Below, in pieces: positions 1 through 7,085 of a stretch of 7,395 bases of DNA. Source of the stretch: DASUTW01 sp035513995. GTDB taxonomy: Bacteria > Actinomycetota > UBA4738 > CALAEC01. Under the pieces are notes generated by a model that saw only the letters and a list, made by a program, of their open reading frames with translations, ran no database searches and was not told where the DNA came from. Position 1 is the first letter of the stretch. Each line of letters begins with the position of its first letter. The position numbers and the translations under genes are program-made. The stretch spans positions 1-7,395 of the forward strand of contig DATKBL010000153.1 of NCBI GenBank assembly GCA_035513995.1, read 5' to 3'.

Positions 1-816
1 GAGCTCGCCGCGACGATCCTGGAGGAGGGGGAGGCGAGCCCCGCCGACCTGTTCGTCTCCCAGGACGCGGGGGCGCTGGGCGTGGTGGCCTCCGACGGGC
101 TCCTGTCCGAGATCGACGACGAGGTCCTGCAGCGGGTGGACGAGCGCTTCCGCTCCCCCGACGGGCTCTGGGTGGGGATCTCCGGACGCGCCCGGGTGAT
201 CGCCTACAACACGGACACGGTGAGCGGCGCCGAGCTGCCCGACACCGTGTTCGACCTCACCGGGCCCGAGTACGAGGGGCGGGTGGGCTTCCCCCCGACG
301 AACGCCTCCTTCCAGGCGTTCGTGGCCGCGATGATCATCACCGAGGGCGAGGACGCCACGAGGGACTTCCTCCGAGGGCTGGCGGACAACGAGCCGCGGC
401 TCTTCGAGTCGAACTCCGACACCGTCCGCGCGATCGCGGCCGGCGAGATCGATCTGGGCCTCGTCAACCACTACTACCGGTTCGAGGTGGAGGCCGAGGA
501 CGGCCCCATCCCGGTCGAGAACCACTTCCTGTCCGGGGGGGACCCCGGGGCGCTGGTGAACGCGGCCGGGGCGGGGATCCTCGGGACCTCCGACACCCCG
601 GAGGCGGCACAGAGGCTGGTCGGGTACCTCACGGGCGACGAGGGGCAGTCGTACTTCGCGACCGAGACCTACGAGTACCCGGTCGCCCCCGGCGTCGAGC
701 CGGGCGAGGAGCTCGTCCCGCTGGACGAGATCGAGTCGCCGGCGATCGACCTCTCGGACCTCGGGGAGACGCTGGAACCCGCGCTGCGGCTGCTCGCGGA
801 GGTGGGGCTGCTGTGA
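1..816 (+). CDS. Fe(3+) ABC transporter substrate-binding protein, Fbp type (5' end missing)
   Basis: This is the extracytoplasmic ferric-iron receptor of an Fbp-type importer, which hands iron to the permease encoded next. The reading frame is open from base 1, so the true start, signal peptide and any lipobox lie upstream. The 271 visible residues suggest that roughly 60-90 N-terminal residues are missing, judging by the usual length of about 320-350. Family traits seen are SPADLFVSQDAGALG near visible residues 13-27, RSPDGLWVGISGRARV at about 51-66 and NHYYR at 156-160. In characterised FbpA proteins an adjacent Tyr-Tyr pair binds Fe(3+), and Tyr158-Tyr159 match it, which favours iron over the thiamine or phosphonate binders of the same superfamily. 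The stop TGA (814-816) overlaps the permease start. Any iron-responsive operator would lie outside the window. Family assignment is strong; substrate is inferred. Confidence 0.9.
   Translation, partial: ELAATILEEGEASPADLFVSQDAGALGVVASDGLLSEIDDEVLQRVDERFRSPDGLWVGISGRARVIAYNTDTVSGAELPDTVFDLTGPEYEGRVGFPPTNASFQAFVAAMIITEGEDATRDFLRGLADNEPRLFESNSDTVRAIAAGEIDLGLVNHYYRFEVEAEDGPIPVENHFLSGGDPGALVNAAGAGILGTSDTPEAAQRLVGYLTGDEGQSYFATETYEYPVAPGVEPGEELVPLDEIESPAIDLSDLGETLEPALRLLAEVGLL
798..804 (+). promoter_or_regulatory. Ribosome-binding site of the permease gene
   Basis: GGAGGTG lies inside the last codons of the substrate-binding protein gene, eight bases before the GTG at 813. It supports the GTG start at 813 and translational coupling across the 4-base overlap. 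The same heptamer at the same distance precedes the ATPase gene. Confidence 0.6.
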
Positions 817-2435
817 CGTCTCGCGTCGCGACGGCCGAGCCCGCGGAGCGCGCTCGGCCGTCGCGACGCCCTCGGGCGCCGGCAGGCCTCCTGGTCGCCG
901 CACTAGCCGTCTCGGGACTCGTCGTCCTGCCGGTGGCCTACCTCGCGATCCGGGCGGCCGAGGCCGACGCCTCGAGCTGGGACCTGATCCTGCGGGGGCG
1001 GACCGCCTGGCTGGGCGTGCGCACCGTCGGCCTGGCCGCCTCGGTCACGACCGCGGCGATCGCGCTCGGGGTGCCGCTGGCGTGGCTCACCACCCGCACC
1101 GACCTCCCCTTCCGGCGCGTCTGGTCGGTGCTCCTCGCCCTCCCCCTCGTGATCCCGAGCTACGTCGGGGCGTTCGTACTGATCTCGGCGCTGGGTCCGC
1201 GGGGGATGTTCCAGCAGCTCCTGGAACCGCTCGGCGTCGAGCGGCTCCCGGACATCAGCGGGTTCCCGGGCGCCTTCCTTGCCCTGACGCTCTTCACCTA
1301 TCCGTACGTCTTCCTCATGACCGCCGCGGGGGTCCGTGGGCTCGGGCCCTCGATGGAGGAAGCCTCGCGGAGCCTCGGGCACAGCCGGTGGCGGACCTTC
1401 CGTGGCGTGACCCTCCCGCTGCTGCGTCCCTCGATCGCGGCCGGGGGGCTCCTCGTCGCGCTCTACACGGTCCAGGACTTCGGGGCGGTGTCGCTGATGC
1501 GGTTCCCCGTCTTCACGCAGGCGATCTACCTGCAGTACCGCGGCGCGTTCGACCGGACGCCGGCGGCGATCCTCTCGCTGATGCTGGTCGCGCTCGCGCT
1601 CGCGATCCTCTCGCTGGAGCGACGCGCCCGGGGCCGTGCCCGCTACTACCGTGCGGAGGGAGGGACCGAGCGGCCGCTCTCCCCGATCCCCCTGGGACGT
1701 TGGCGGTGGCCAGCCCTCGGCCTCTGCGCGACCGTGACCCTGCTCGCGCTCGCGCTCCCGCTCTCGGTCCTGACCTACTGGCTCGTCCGAGGGCTGGTCG
1801 GCGGCGGGGGCCTCTCCAGCGTCTGGGGCCCGGCCGGGAGCTCGGTGATCGCCTCAGGCGCGGGAGCGGCGATCGCGGTGGTCGCCGCCCTCCCGGTCGC
1901 GATCCTCGCGGCCAGGTACACCGGCCGCTGGTCCTCGATCTCCGAACGGACGACCTACCTCGGGTACGCCCTCCCGGGCATCGTGGTCGCGCTGGCGTTC
2001 GTCTTCTTCGCGGCGAACTATCTCCCGGCGCTCTACCAGTCGCTGCCACTGCTCGTGATCGCCTACGTCGTGCTGTTCCTGCCCCAGGCATCCTCGCCGC
2101 TCCGCGGCGCCCTGTTGCAGGTGAGCCCCCGGATCGAGGAGGCGGGCCGGGCGCTCGGAAGCGGCCCGTGGGGCGCGTTCCGCCGGCTGGTCCTCCCTCT
2201 GATCTCCCGCGGAGCCCTCGCGGGGTTCGCGCTGGTCTTCCTCACCGCGCTGAAGGAATTGCCAGCTACTCTGTTGTTGCGGCCCACGGGCTTCGAGACC
2301 CTCGCCACCGAGGTCTGGACGGCCGCCTCGGTGGGGCTGTACTCGAGGGCGGCGCTCCCGGCGCTCGTGCTGGTCGCTGTGTCGGCTGTGCCGCTGTACG
2401 TTCTGACGACGCGGGTGGAGGTGCGGGAACGGTGA
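813..2435 (+). CDS. Fe(3+) ABC transporter permease, two fused permease domains (FbpB type)
   Basis: This is the integral membrane channel of the iron importer. The 540 residues match the usual size of FbpB proteins, in which two binding-protein-dependent permease domains are fused in one chain. The first domain spans about residues 65-270 and the second about 345-530, each with several strongly hydrophobic segments; an extra N-terminal membrane helix lies at about 23-47 after a basic, Pro/Arg-rich start. Two EAA loops, the docking sites for the ATPase, are visible: one beginning EEASRSLGHSRW at 182 and ending LPLLRPSI at about 208, the other beginning EEAGRALGSGPW at 442 and ending LPLISRGAL at about 469. 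The GTG start overlaps the preceding TGA as GTGA, and the stop overlaps the next gene the same way. The iron substrate is inferred from the binding protein next door. Confidence 0.93.
   Translation: MTSRVATAEPAERARPSRRPRAPAGLLVAALAVSGLVVLPVAYLAIRAAEADASSWDLILRGRTAWLGVRTVGLAASVTTAAIALGVPLAWLTTRTDLPFRRVWSVLLALPLVIPSYVGAFVLISALGPRGMFQQLLEPLGVERLPDISGFPGAFLALTLFTYPYVFLMTAAGVRGLGPSMEEASRSLGHSRWRTFRGVTLPLLRPSIAAGGLLVALYTVQDFGAVSLMRFPVFTQAIYLQYRGAFDRTPAAILSLMLVALALAILSLERRARGRARYYRAEGGTERPLSPIPLGRWRWPALGLCATVTLLALALPLSVLTYWLVRGLVGGGGLSSVWGPAGSSVIASGAGAAIAVVAALPVAILAARYTGRWSSISERTTYLGYALPGIVVALAFVFFAANYLPALYQSLPLLVIAYVVLFLPQASSPLRGALLQVSPRIEEAGRALGSGPWGAFRRLVLPLISRGALAGFALVFLTALKELPATLLLRPTGFETLATEVWTAASVGLYSRAALPALVLVAVSAVPLYVLTTRVEVRER
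2417..2423 (+). promoter_or_regulatory. Ribosome-binding site that fixes the ATPase start
   Basis: GGAGGTG is followed by eight bases and then the GTG at 2432. The ATPase frame stays open far upstream inside the permease gene, so this site, together with the normal ABC N-terminus that follows, decides the start codon. Confidence 0.6.
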
Positions 2436-3448
2436 AGGAAGAGGTCCTTCGGGTCCGCGGGGTGTCGAAGCGCTTCGACGACGCCGTCGCGCTCGACGGC
2501 TTCGACCTCGAGGCGCGTCGCGGCGTCCTCCTCGCCCTGCTCGGGCCGAGCGGCTGCGGGAAGACCACCGCGCTGCGCGTCATCGCCGGCTTCGACCGTC
2601 CCGACGCGGGGACCGTCGAGCTGGCCGGCCGCCGCGTGGCCGGCGACGGAGCCTGGGTGCCCCCGGAGCGCCGCCGCGTGGGGATGGTGTTCCAGGACTG
2701 GGCGCTCTTCCCCCACCTCGACGTGGGTCGCAACGTGGCGTACGGCCTCCCGCGGGACCGGCGCGACCGCGTGGGCGAGCTGCTGGAGATGGTCCGCCTC
2801 GACGGGATGGAGCGCCGGATGCCCCACGAGCTCTCCGGGGGCCAGCAGCAGCGGGTCGCCCTCGCCCGCGCGCTCGCCCCCTCGCCCGAGATCATCCTCC
2901 TCGACGAGCCGTTCTCGAACCTCGACGCCACGCTCCGGGCGGGGGTACGCGCGGAGGTGCGCCGGGTGCTCCACGAGGCCGGCGTGACGGCGGTCTTCGT
3001 CACCCACGACCGCGAGGAGGCGCTCTCGATCGCCGACGAGGTGGCGGTGATGGCCGAGGGGCGGGTGCTCCAGTCCGGCGTCCCGCACGAGGTGTACGAG
3101 CGTCCCTCCGATCCGCTGGTGGCGGGGCTGCTCGGAGAGGCGAACCTGATCCCGGCGGACGTCCGGGGAGGCCGGGTCGAGACGTCGCTCGGGGCGATCC
3201 CCGCCGACGGCTGGGGCGACGGGCCGGTCGGTCTCGTCGTCCGCCCCGAGACCATCGCCCTCGACCCCGATCCCGCGGGCGACGCCCGGGTCGAGGACGT
3301 GGAGTTCTACGGTCACGACCAGCTGTTCGGCGTGCGGCTCGGCGACGGGACCCTGCTGAAGGTTCGCTGCTTCGGGGCCCGCGACGACCTGGCGGTCGGC
3401 ACCCCGGTCCGCGCACGGCTGCTCTCGACCCCGAGGCTCTACCGCTAG
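2432..3448 (+). CDS. Fe(3+) ABC transporter ATP-binding protein (FbpC type)
   Basis: This 338-residue cytoplasmic ATPase would power the importer as a homodimer docked on the permease EAA loops. All nucleotide-binding elements are intact: Walker A GPSGCGKT at 38-45, Q-loop Gln88 in GMVFQD, signature LSGGQ at 134-138, Walker B IILLDE at 154-159 and the switch His192 in VTHDREEA. A C-terminal TOBE-like regulatory region follows from about 236, including VVRPETIALDPD at 269-280. The length is normal for the FbpC/PotA/CysA group. The GTG start overlaps the permease stop (GTGA) and gives the standard beginning, VLRVRGVSKRF; the in-frame open stretch upstream is a shadow of the permease gene. The TAG stop overlaps the stop codon of the convergent MFS gene. 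PotA- or CysA-type specificity cannot be excluded from the ATPase alone, but its neighbours point to iron. Confidence 0.93.
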   Translation: MKEEVLRVRGVSKRFDDAVALDGFDLEARRGVLLALLGPSGCGKTTALRVIAGFDRPDAGTVELAGRRVAGDGAWVPPERRRVGMVFQDWALFPHLDVGRNVAYGLPRDRRDRVGELLEMVRLDGMERRMPHELSGGQQQRVALARALAPSPEIILLDEPFSNLDATLRAGVRAEVRRVLHEAGVTAVFVTHDREEALSIADEVAVMAEGRVLQSGVPHEVYERPSDPLVAGLLGEANLIPADVRGGRVETSLGAIPADGWGDGPVGLVVRPETIALDPDPAGDARVEDVEFYGHDQLFGVRLGDGTLLKVRCFGARDDLAVGTPVRARLLSTPRLYR

Positions 3449-3450
3449 CG
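3443..3450. other. Palindromic junction of two convergent stop codons
   Basis: The palindrome CGCTAGCG carries the TAG stop of the + strand ATPase (3446-3448) and the TAG stop of the - strand MFS gene (3447-3445). The two coding regions overlap by the four bases CTAG, so no terminator can lie between them. Each transcript must end inside the opposite gene. Confidence 0.9.
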
Positions 3451-4761
3451 CGGCGCCGCGTCGGTGGGCGCCTCGCCTCCCGATCCGGCCGCGTCCGCCG
3501 CCGCCTGCTCGTCGGGCTCGGCGCTGCGGATCCGATCGGCGCGCTCGGCCCGGCGTCCGAGGGCCACCAGCAGGGGCAGCGCCAGCACCGCGATGCCTCC
3601 GCTCGCCACGAACCCCGCAGGGATCGAGCGCACCTGGGCCAGCCAGCCCAGCCCAACCTGACCGCCGACGCTACCCAGGCTGCCGAGGAGGCCGTCGAAC
3701 GAGATCACGGTGGCGCGCTGCGCCGAGGGGATCATCTCGTGGAGGTAGGCTTGCTTGACCGGCCCGGCCATCCCCGACACCAGGATTCCTCCCACGAAGA
3801 TCGCGACGGCGAGGAAGAAGCTCGAGGTCAGCCCCACGAGCGCGAGGGAGATCGCGTAGCCGGCGCCGGCGACGAGCAGGATCGTGGACCGGCGGCGCCC
3901 CGGCCGCGCCACCACGCCCACGAGCGCGTTCCCCGCGATCCGCGCCAGCGCGATCAGCGCCGCCACCACCCCGGCCACCCAGATCAGGTCGCCGCGGCCC
4001 AGCAGCTCGAGGAAGTACGGCTGCCACGCGTAGAAGGCCCACGCGCCGACCCCGAACTGGATGAACGAGACGAGCATCAGGAGGCGGACCGCCGGGCGAC
4101 CCCAGCCGTACCGCACGCTCGCCCGCGCCACCTCGCCCACCTCCCGCCGGACGTCCCGGAGGCGCAGCGCCCTCGGCGTGAAGCCCTGATCGCGCATCCA
4201 AACGAACGCGACCGCGAAGGCCAGCACGAGCAGCACCGCCCGCGCCAGGTACGGGAACCCGAGGTCGAGCGTGCCCAGCGCGCCTCCGCCGACCGTGCCC
4301 ACGAGCATCGCGGCGCTGGCGACCACCCCGCCCTTGGCGAAGACCGGGTCGAGCTCGCCGCTGTACCCCGAGGCGTGGAGCGCGTCCACGAGCCAGGCTT
4401 CCACGGCCCCCGAGTAGAACGTGTAGGCCAGGCCGAGAACGATCGAGACGAGCACGAAGGGAAGGAGCCCCCCTCCCGTCCAGGAGATCACGACGTAGCC
4501 GACGGTGCCGATCGCCAGCACCGAGGCCGAGAGCAGGAACGAGACGCGGCGCCCCAGCGTGTCGGCCACGAGGCCGGTCGGGATCTCGAACACCACCATC
4601 CCCGCGGTCCAGGCCGCGTTGGCCAGGAAAGTCTCGAACAGCGTCAGGCCCGCGTCGAGCAGGAAGAGCGTGTTCACGCCCCAGATCACCGAGGCAGCGA
4701 GCCAGAACAGGCCGCTGATCAGGAGGTAGGCCCGGATGACCTTCCGAGCCGCCTCGGGCAC
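3445..4761 (-). CDS. Major facilitator superfamily transporter, 12-helix, substrate unknown
   Basis: This is a 438-residue inner-membrane secondary transporter with about twelve hydrophobic segments between residues 8 and 402, split into two halves by a charged loop at about 189-225. The MFS motif A between helices 2 and 3 is clear: PTGLVADTLGRR at 61-72. Further family-like stretches are YSGAVEAWLVD at 116-126 and, in the second half, HEMIPSAQRATVISFDGLLG at 341-360. The last 35 residues form a hydrophilic Ala/Glu-rich tail, probably cytoplasmic. The start is GTG, three bases after the HIT gene stop, with GGAGG (4773-4769) seven bases upstream. Tight spacing implies co-expression with thrS and the HIT gene. 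The sequence resembles drug-efflux-like MFS proteins, but nothing visible identifies a substrate, and a link to the neighbouring iron importer would be speculation. Confidence 0.9.
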   Translation of the reverse strand: MPEAARKVIRAYLLISGLFWLAASVIWGVNTLFLLDAGLTLFETFLANAAWTAGMVVFEIPTGLVADTLGRRVSFLLSASVLAIGTVGYVVISWTGGGLLPFVLVSIVLGLAYTFYSGAVEAWLVDALHASGYSGELDPVFAKGGVVASAAMLVGTVGGGALGTLDLGFPYLARAVLLVLAFAVAFVWMRDQGFTPRALRLRDVRREVGEVARASVRYGWGRPAVRLLMLVSFIQFGVGAWAFYAWQPYFLELLGRGDLIWVAGVVAALIALARIAGNALVGVVARPGRRRSTILLVAGAGYAISLALVGLTSSFFLAVAIFVGGILVSGMAGPVKQAYLHEMIPSAQRATVISFDGLLGSLGSVGGQVGLGWLAQVRSIPAGFVASGGIAVLALPLLVALGRRAERADRIRSAEPDEQAAADAAGSGGEAPTDAAPR

Positions 4762-4764
4762 GCC

Positions 4765-5268
4765 TCAGCCTCCGAACGCGGGTCGGAGCTTCCGGTAGGT
4801 CTCCTCCAGGAGCTCCGGGAGCACCTTCGTCTGGCCGATCACCGGCATGAAGTTCGAGTCGCCGTGCCAGCGAGGGACCACGTGCCAGTGGAGGTGCCCG
4901 GGGACGCCGGCCCCCGCCACCCGGCCGAGGTTCATCCCGACGTTGAAGCCGCTGGGCTGCCACTCGTCGCGGAGCGCGCGCACCGAGTCGCGGACGAGCG
5001 CAACCGTCTCGGCCAGATCCTCGTCCTCGAGGTCGGCCAGATCGCCCGCGTGTCGGAACGGCGCCACCATGAGGTGGCCCGGGTTGTACGGATAGCGGTT
5101 GAGGATCACGAAGGCGTGATCTCCACGGGTCAGGATCAGCGTGCGCTCGTCGTCGCCGTCCGCGGGGAGGTCGCAGAAGATGCACCCCTCGGCCTCGTCG
5201 TCGGTGGTCGCCGACTTGATGTACTCCATCCGCCAGGGCGTCCAGAGGCGCTCCATGCGGTCGCCCAT
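4765..5268 (-). CDS. HIT-family protein, probable Ap4A phosphorylase/hydrolase
   Basis: This 167-residue cytoplasmic nucleotide-binding enzyme carries the histidine triad GHLHWHVVPRW, with His125, His127 and His129; in the family the middle histidine (127) is the nucleophile attacking the alpha phosphate. The N-terminal RLWTPWRMEYI (7-17), the CIFC pair Cys29/Cys32 (probable zinc ligands), NRYPYNPGHLMVAPFRH at 57-73 and NFMPVIGQTKVLPELLEE at 139-156 match the actinobacterial group that includes Rv2613c, known as an Ap4A phosphorylase, whose gene also follows thrS. The start ATG shares its A with the thrS stop (TGATG), so translation is probably coupled; Met5 is a possible alternative start. 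A GAGG lies about 10 bases upstream, a weak ribosome-binding site. Phosphorolysis versus hydrolysis, and the exact dinucleotide substrate, cannot be read from the sequence. Confidence 0.9.
   Translation of the reverse strand: MGDRMERLWTPWRMEYIKSATTDDEAEGCIFCDLPADGDDERTLILTRGDHAFVILNRYPYNPGHLMVAPFRHAGDLADLEDEDLAETVALVRDSVRALRDEWQPSGFNVGMNLGRVAGAGVPGHLHWHVVPRWHGDSNFMPVIGQTKVLPELLEETYRKLRPAFGG
4769..4773 (-). promoter_or_regulatory. Ribosome-binding site of the MFS gene
   Basis: GGAGG on the - strand lies within the last codons of the HIT gene, seven bases before the GTG start of the MFS transporter. It supports that non-ATG start and read-through translation from the HIT gene. Confidence 0.6.
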
Positions 5269-7040
5269 CAGGCGAGGTCCTCGACGGCTCCGGTCTCGAC
5301 GGCTCGGGACTCGACCTCCTCCACCGCTCGCCGCAGGAACGCGTCGATCGCGACGCCACGCGCCTCGGTCCCCGAGCGGTCGCGCACCGACACCACGTCG
5401 GCCTCGATCTCCTTGTCGCCGATCACCAGCGCGTAGGGCACCTTCTGGAGCTGGGCGTCGCGGATCTTCTTGCCGAGCGTCTCCCGCGAGTCGTCGACCT
5501 CTACCCGGAGACCCCCCTCTCGCAGGCGGCGCGCCAGCAGCTCGGCGTGCTCGGCGTGGCGGTCGGCGATGGGGACGATCCGCGCCTGCACGGGCGACAG
5601 CCACGGAGGCAGGGCGCCGGCGAAGTGCTCGATCAGCACCCCCAAGAAACGCTCCACCGACCCGAGGATGGCCCGATGGATCATCACCGGTCGGTGACGC
5701 TGGTTGTCCTCGCCCATGTACTCCATGTCGAACCGCTCCGGCAGAGCGAAGTCGACCTGGACGGTGGTGAGCTGCCACAGGCGTCCGATCGCGTCGTGGA
5801 AGTGGAAGTCGACCTTGGGCCCGTAGAACGCGCCCTCGCCCTCGGCGAGCTCGTAGGGCATGCCGCTCCGGTCGAGCGCCTCGCGCAGCGCCTCGGTGGC
5901 CCGCTCCCACATCTCCTGGTCGCCGATCGCCTGTCCGGGCTGCGTCGAGAGGTGGATCACCGGGTCGGTGAACCCGAAGGTGCGGTGGACCTCGAGCGTC
6001 AGGTCGAAGACGCCCAGGATCTCGTCGGTGAGCTGGTCGGGGGTGCAGATGATGTGGGAGTCGTCCTGGGTGAGGCCCCGGACCCGTAGCAGCCCGTGCA
6101 GCACCCCCGGCTTCTCGTACCGATAGACGGTCCCGAGCTCCGAGAGCCGCAGCGGCAGCTCGCGGTAGGAGCGCGTCCGCGACCGGAAGATCAGGACGTG
6201 GAACGGGCAGTTCATCGGCTTGACGTAGTAATCGGATCCGTCGTCGGCCGACATCGGCGGGTACATGTTCTCGGCGAACTTCTCCAGGTGGCCGCTCGTC
6301 TCCCAGAGCACCGAGCGCGCGAGGTGCGGCGAGGCGACCAGGTCGTAGCCCCGCTCGAGGTGGAGGTCCCGGACCCACCGCTCCAGCTCGTTCCGGACCA
6401 GCCCGCCCTTCGGGTGCCAGACCGAGAGCCCCGCGCCCAGCTCCTCCGGGAACGAGAAGAGGTCGAGATCGCGCCCGAGCTTCCTGTGGTCGCGCTTCTC
6501 GGCCTCCTCGAGCCGCGTGAGGTAGCCCTCGAGGTCCTCCTTCGTCTCCCAGGCGGTCCCGTAGATCCGCTGGAGCTGCGGACGGTTCTCGTCGCCGCGC
6601 CAGTAGGCTCCGGCCACGCTCAGCAGCTTGAAGGCCCCGAGCTCCGCCGTGGAGCCCACGTGGGGGCCCCGGCACAGGTCGGCCCATCCGTCGTTGCGGT
6701 AGACCGAGACCGCCTCGCCGCCGGCGCCCTCCTCCTCCTCGACGCCCGCGATGATCTCGATCTTGTACGGCTGGGCGGCGAACCGCTCCAGGGCCTCCTG
6801 GCGCGAGAGCTCCTCCCGGACGAAGGGCTGGTCCTCCTCCACGATCTCGCGCATCCGCGCCTCGATGCGCTCGAGGTCCTCGGGCGTGAGCCTCTGAGGC
6901 AGATCGAAGTCGTAGTAGAAGCCGTCCTCGATCGGGGGGCCGATCGCGTACTTCGCCCCCTCGTAGAGGTCGCAGACGGCCTGGGCCATCACGTGGGCCG
7001 TCGAGTGCCGCAGAACCTCGAGCCGATCTTCGTCCGTCAT
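5268..7040 (-). CDS. thrS: Threonyl-tRNA synthetase lacking the TGS domain
   Basis: This class II enzyme charges tRNA-Thr with threonine in the cytoplasm. Its 590 residues contain an editing domain (about 8-170), the catalytic core (about 190-478) and the anticodon-binding domain (about 480-590). Editing residues His12, His16, Cys123 and His127 (in HSTAH and CRGPH) are present. The zinc/threonine-site residues Cys278, His329 and His455, the motif 2 Arg307 and the motif 3 Arg464 all sit exactly 56 positions below E. coli Cys334, His385, His511, Arg363 and Arg520. So the core is collinear and the shortfall is at the N-terminus, where the TGS domain would be. The start is secure: GAGGAG lies five bases before the ATG, and an in-frame TGA (7052-7050) lies just upstream. 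The stop overlaps the HIT start by one base. A T-box leader cannot fit in the 45-base gap upstream. Confidence 0.97.
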   Translation of the reverse strand: MTDEDRLEVLRHSTAHVMAQAVCDLYEGAKYAIGPPIEDGFYYDFDLPQRLTPEDLERIEARMREIVEEDQPFVREELSRQEALERFAAQPYKIEIIAGVEEEEGAGGEAVSVYRNDGWADLCRGPHVGSTAELGAFKLLSVAGAYWRGDENRPQLQRIYGTAWETKEDLEGYLTRLEEAEKRDHRKLGRDLDLFSFPEELGAGLSVWHPKGGLVRNELERWVRDLHLERGYDLVASPHLARSVLWETSGHLEKFAENMYPPMSADDGSDYYVKPMNCPFHVLIFRSRTRSYRELPLRLSELGTVYRYEKPGVLHGLLRVRGLTQDDSHIICTPDQLTDEILGVFDLTLEVHRTFGFTDPVIHLSTQPGQAIGDQEMWERATEALREALDRSGMPYELAEGEGAFYGPKVDFHFHDAIGRLWQLTTVQVDFALPERFDMEYMGEDNQRHRPVMIHRAILGSVERFLGVLIEHFAGALPPWLSPVQARIVPIADRHAEHAELLARRLREGGLRVEVDDSRETLGKKIRDAQLQKVPYALVIGDKEIEADVVSVRDRSGTEARGVAIDAFLRRAVEEVESRAVETGAVEDLA

Positions 7041-7072
7041 CGTCGCTCCTCAGTCGGCCGCGCGGTCGCCAT
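7037..7072 (-). other. Possible 11-codon upstream ORF overlapping the thrS start
   Basis: An ATG at 7072 opens a frame reading MATARPTEERR, whose TGA overlaps the thrS ATG as ATGA. A weak GGGG lies five bases upstream of its ATG, and the thrS ribosome-binding site is inside it. It contains two Thr codons but no run of them, so classical attenuation is unlikely. It could be coupled translation or chance; the length is too short for coding statistics. Confidence 0.2.
7046..7051 (-). promoter_or_regulatory. Ribosome-binding site of thrS
   Basis: GAGGAG on the - strand is five bases from the ATG at 7040. Its end overlaps an in-frame TGA at 7052-7050, so no longer in-frame start exists and the TGS-less N-terminus is genuine as sequenced. 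Confidence 0.75.
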
Positions 7073-7085
7073 GATATCCCCAGGC

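Noticed and set aside
1082..2431. Long open stretch in the ATPase frame upstream of its GTG start
   Set aside because: The translation is Arg/Pro/Gly-rich shadow sequence inside the permease gene. Normal ABC sequence, and a good ribbon of family similarity, begins only at 2432 behind a GGAGGTG site.
2063..3316. Long minus-strand open frames opposite the ATPase gene
   Set aside because: They are antisense shadows of the conserved ABC ATPase gene, with biased composition and no recognisable motif.
3449..3460. 12-base palindrome CGCGGCGCCGCG just after the convergent stops, as a terminator
   Set aside because: It has no loop spacing and no U-tract on either strand, and it lies inside the MFS coding region. 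In DNA this GC-rich, such palindromes arise easily by chance.
3671..5436. Long open frames on both strands across the MFS, HIT and thrS genes
   Set aside because: Their translations are Arg-, Pro- and Glu-rich shadows caused by high GC content, without domains. The opposite-strand or other-frame genes have clear motifs.
7071..7076. TATCAT as a -10 promoter element for thrS
   Set aside because: The hexamer is close to consensus and stands out in GC-rich DNA, but no -35-like sequence is present at 16-18 bases, so it is not listed as a promoter.
7041..7085. T-box or other leader riboswitch controlling thrS
   Set aside because: The gap to the preceding ORF is only 45 bases, and no T-box sequence or terminator/antiterminator pair is visible.
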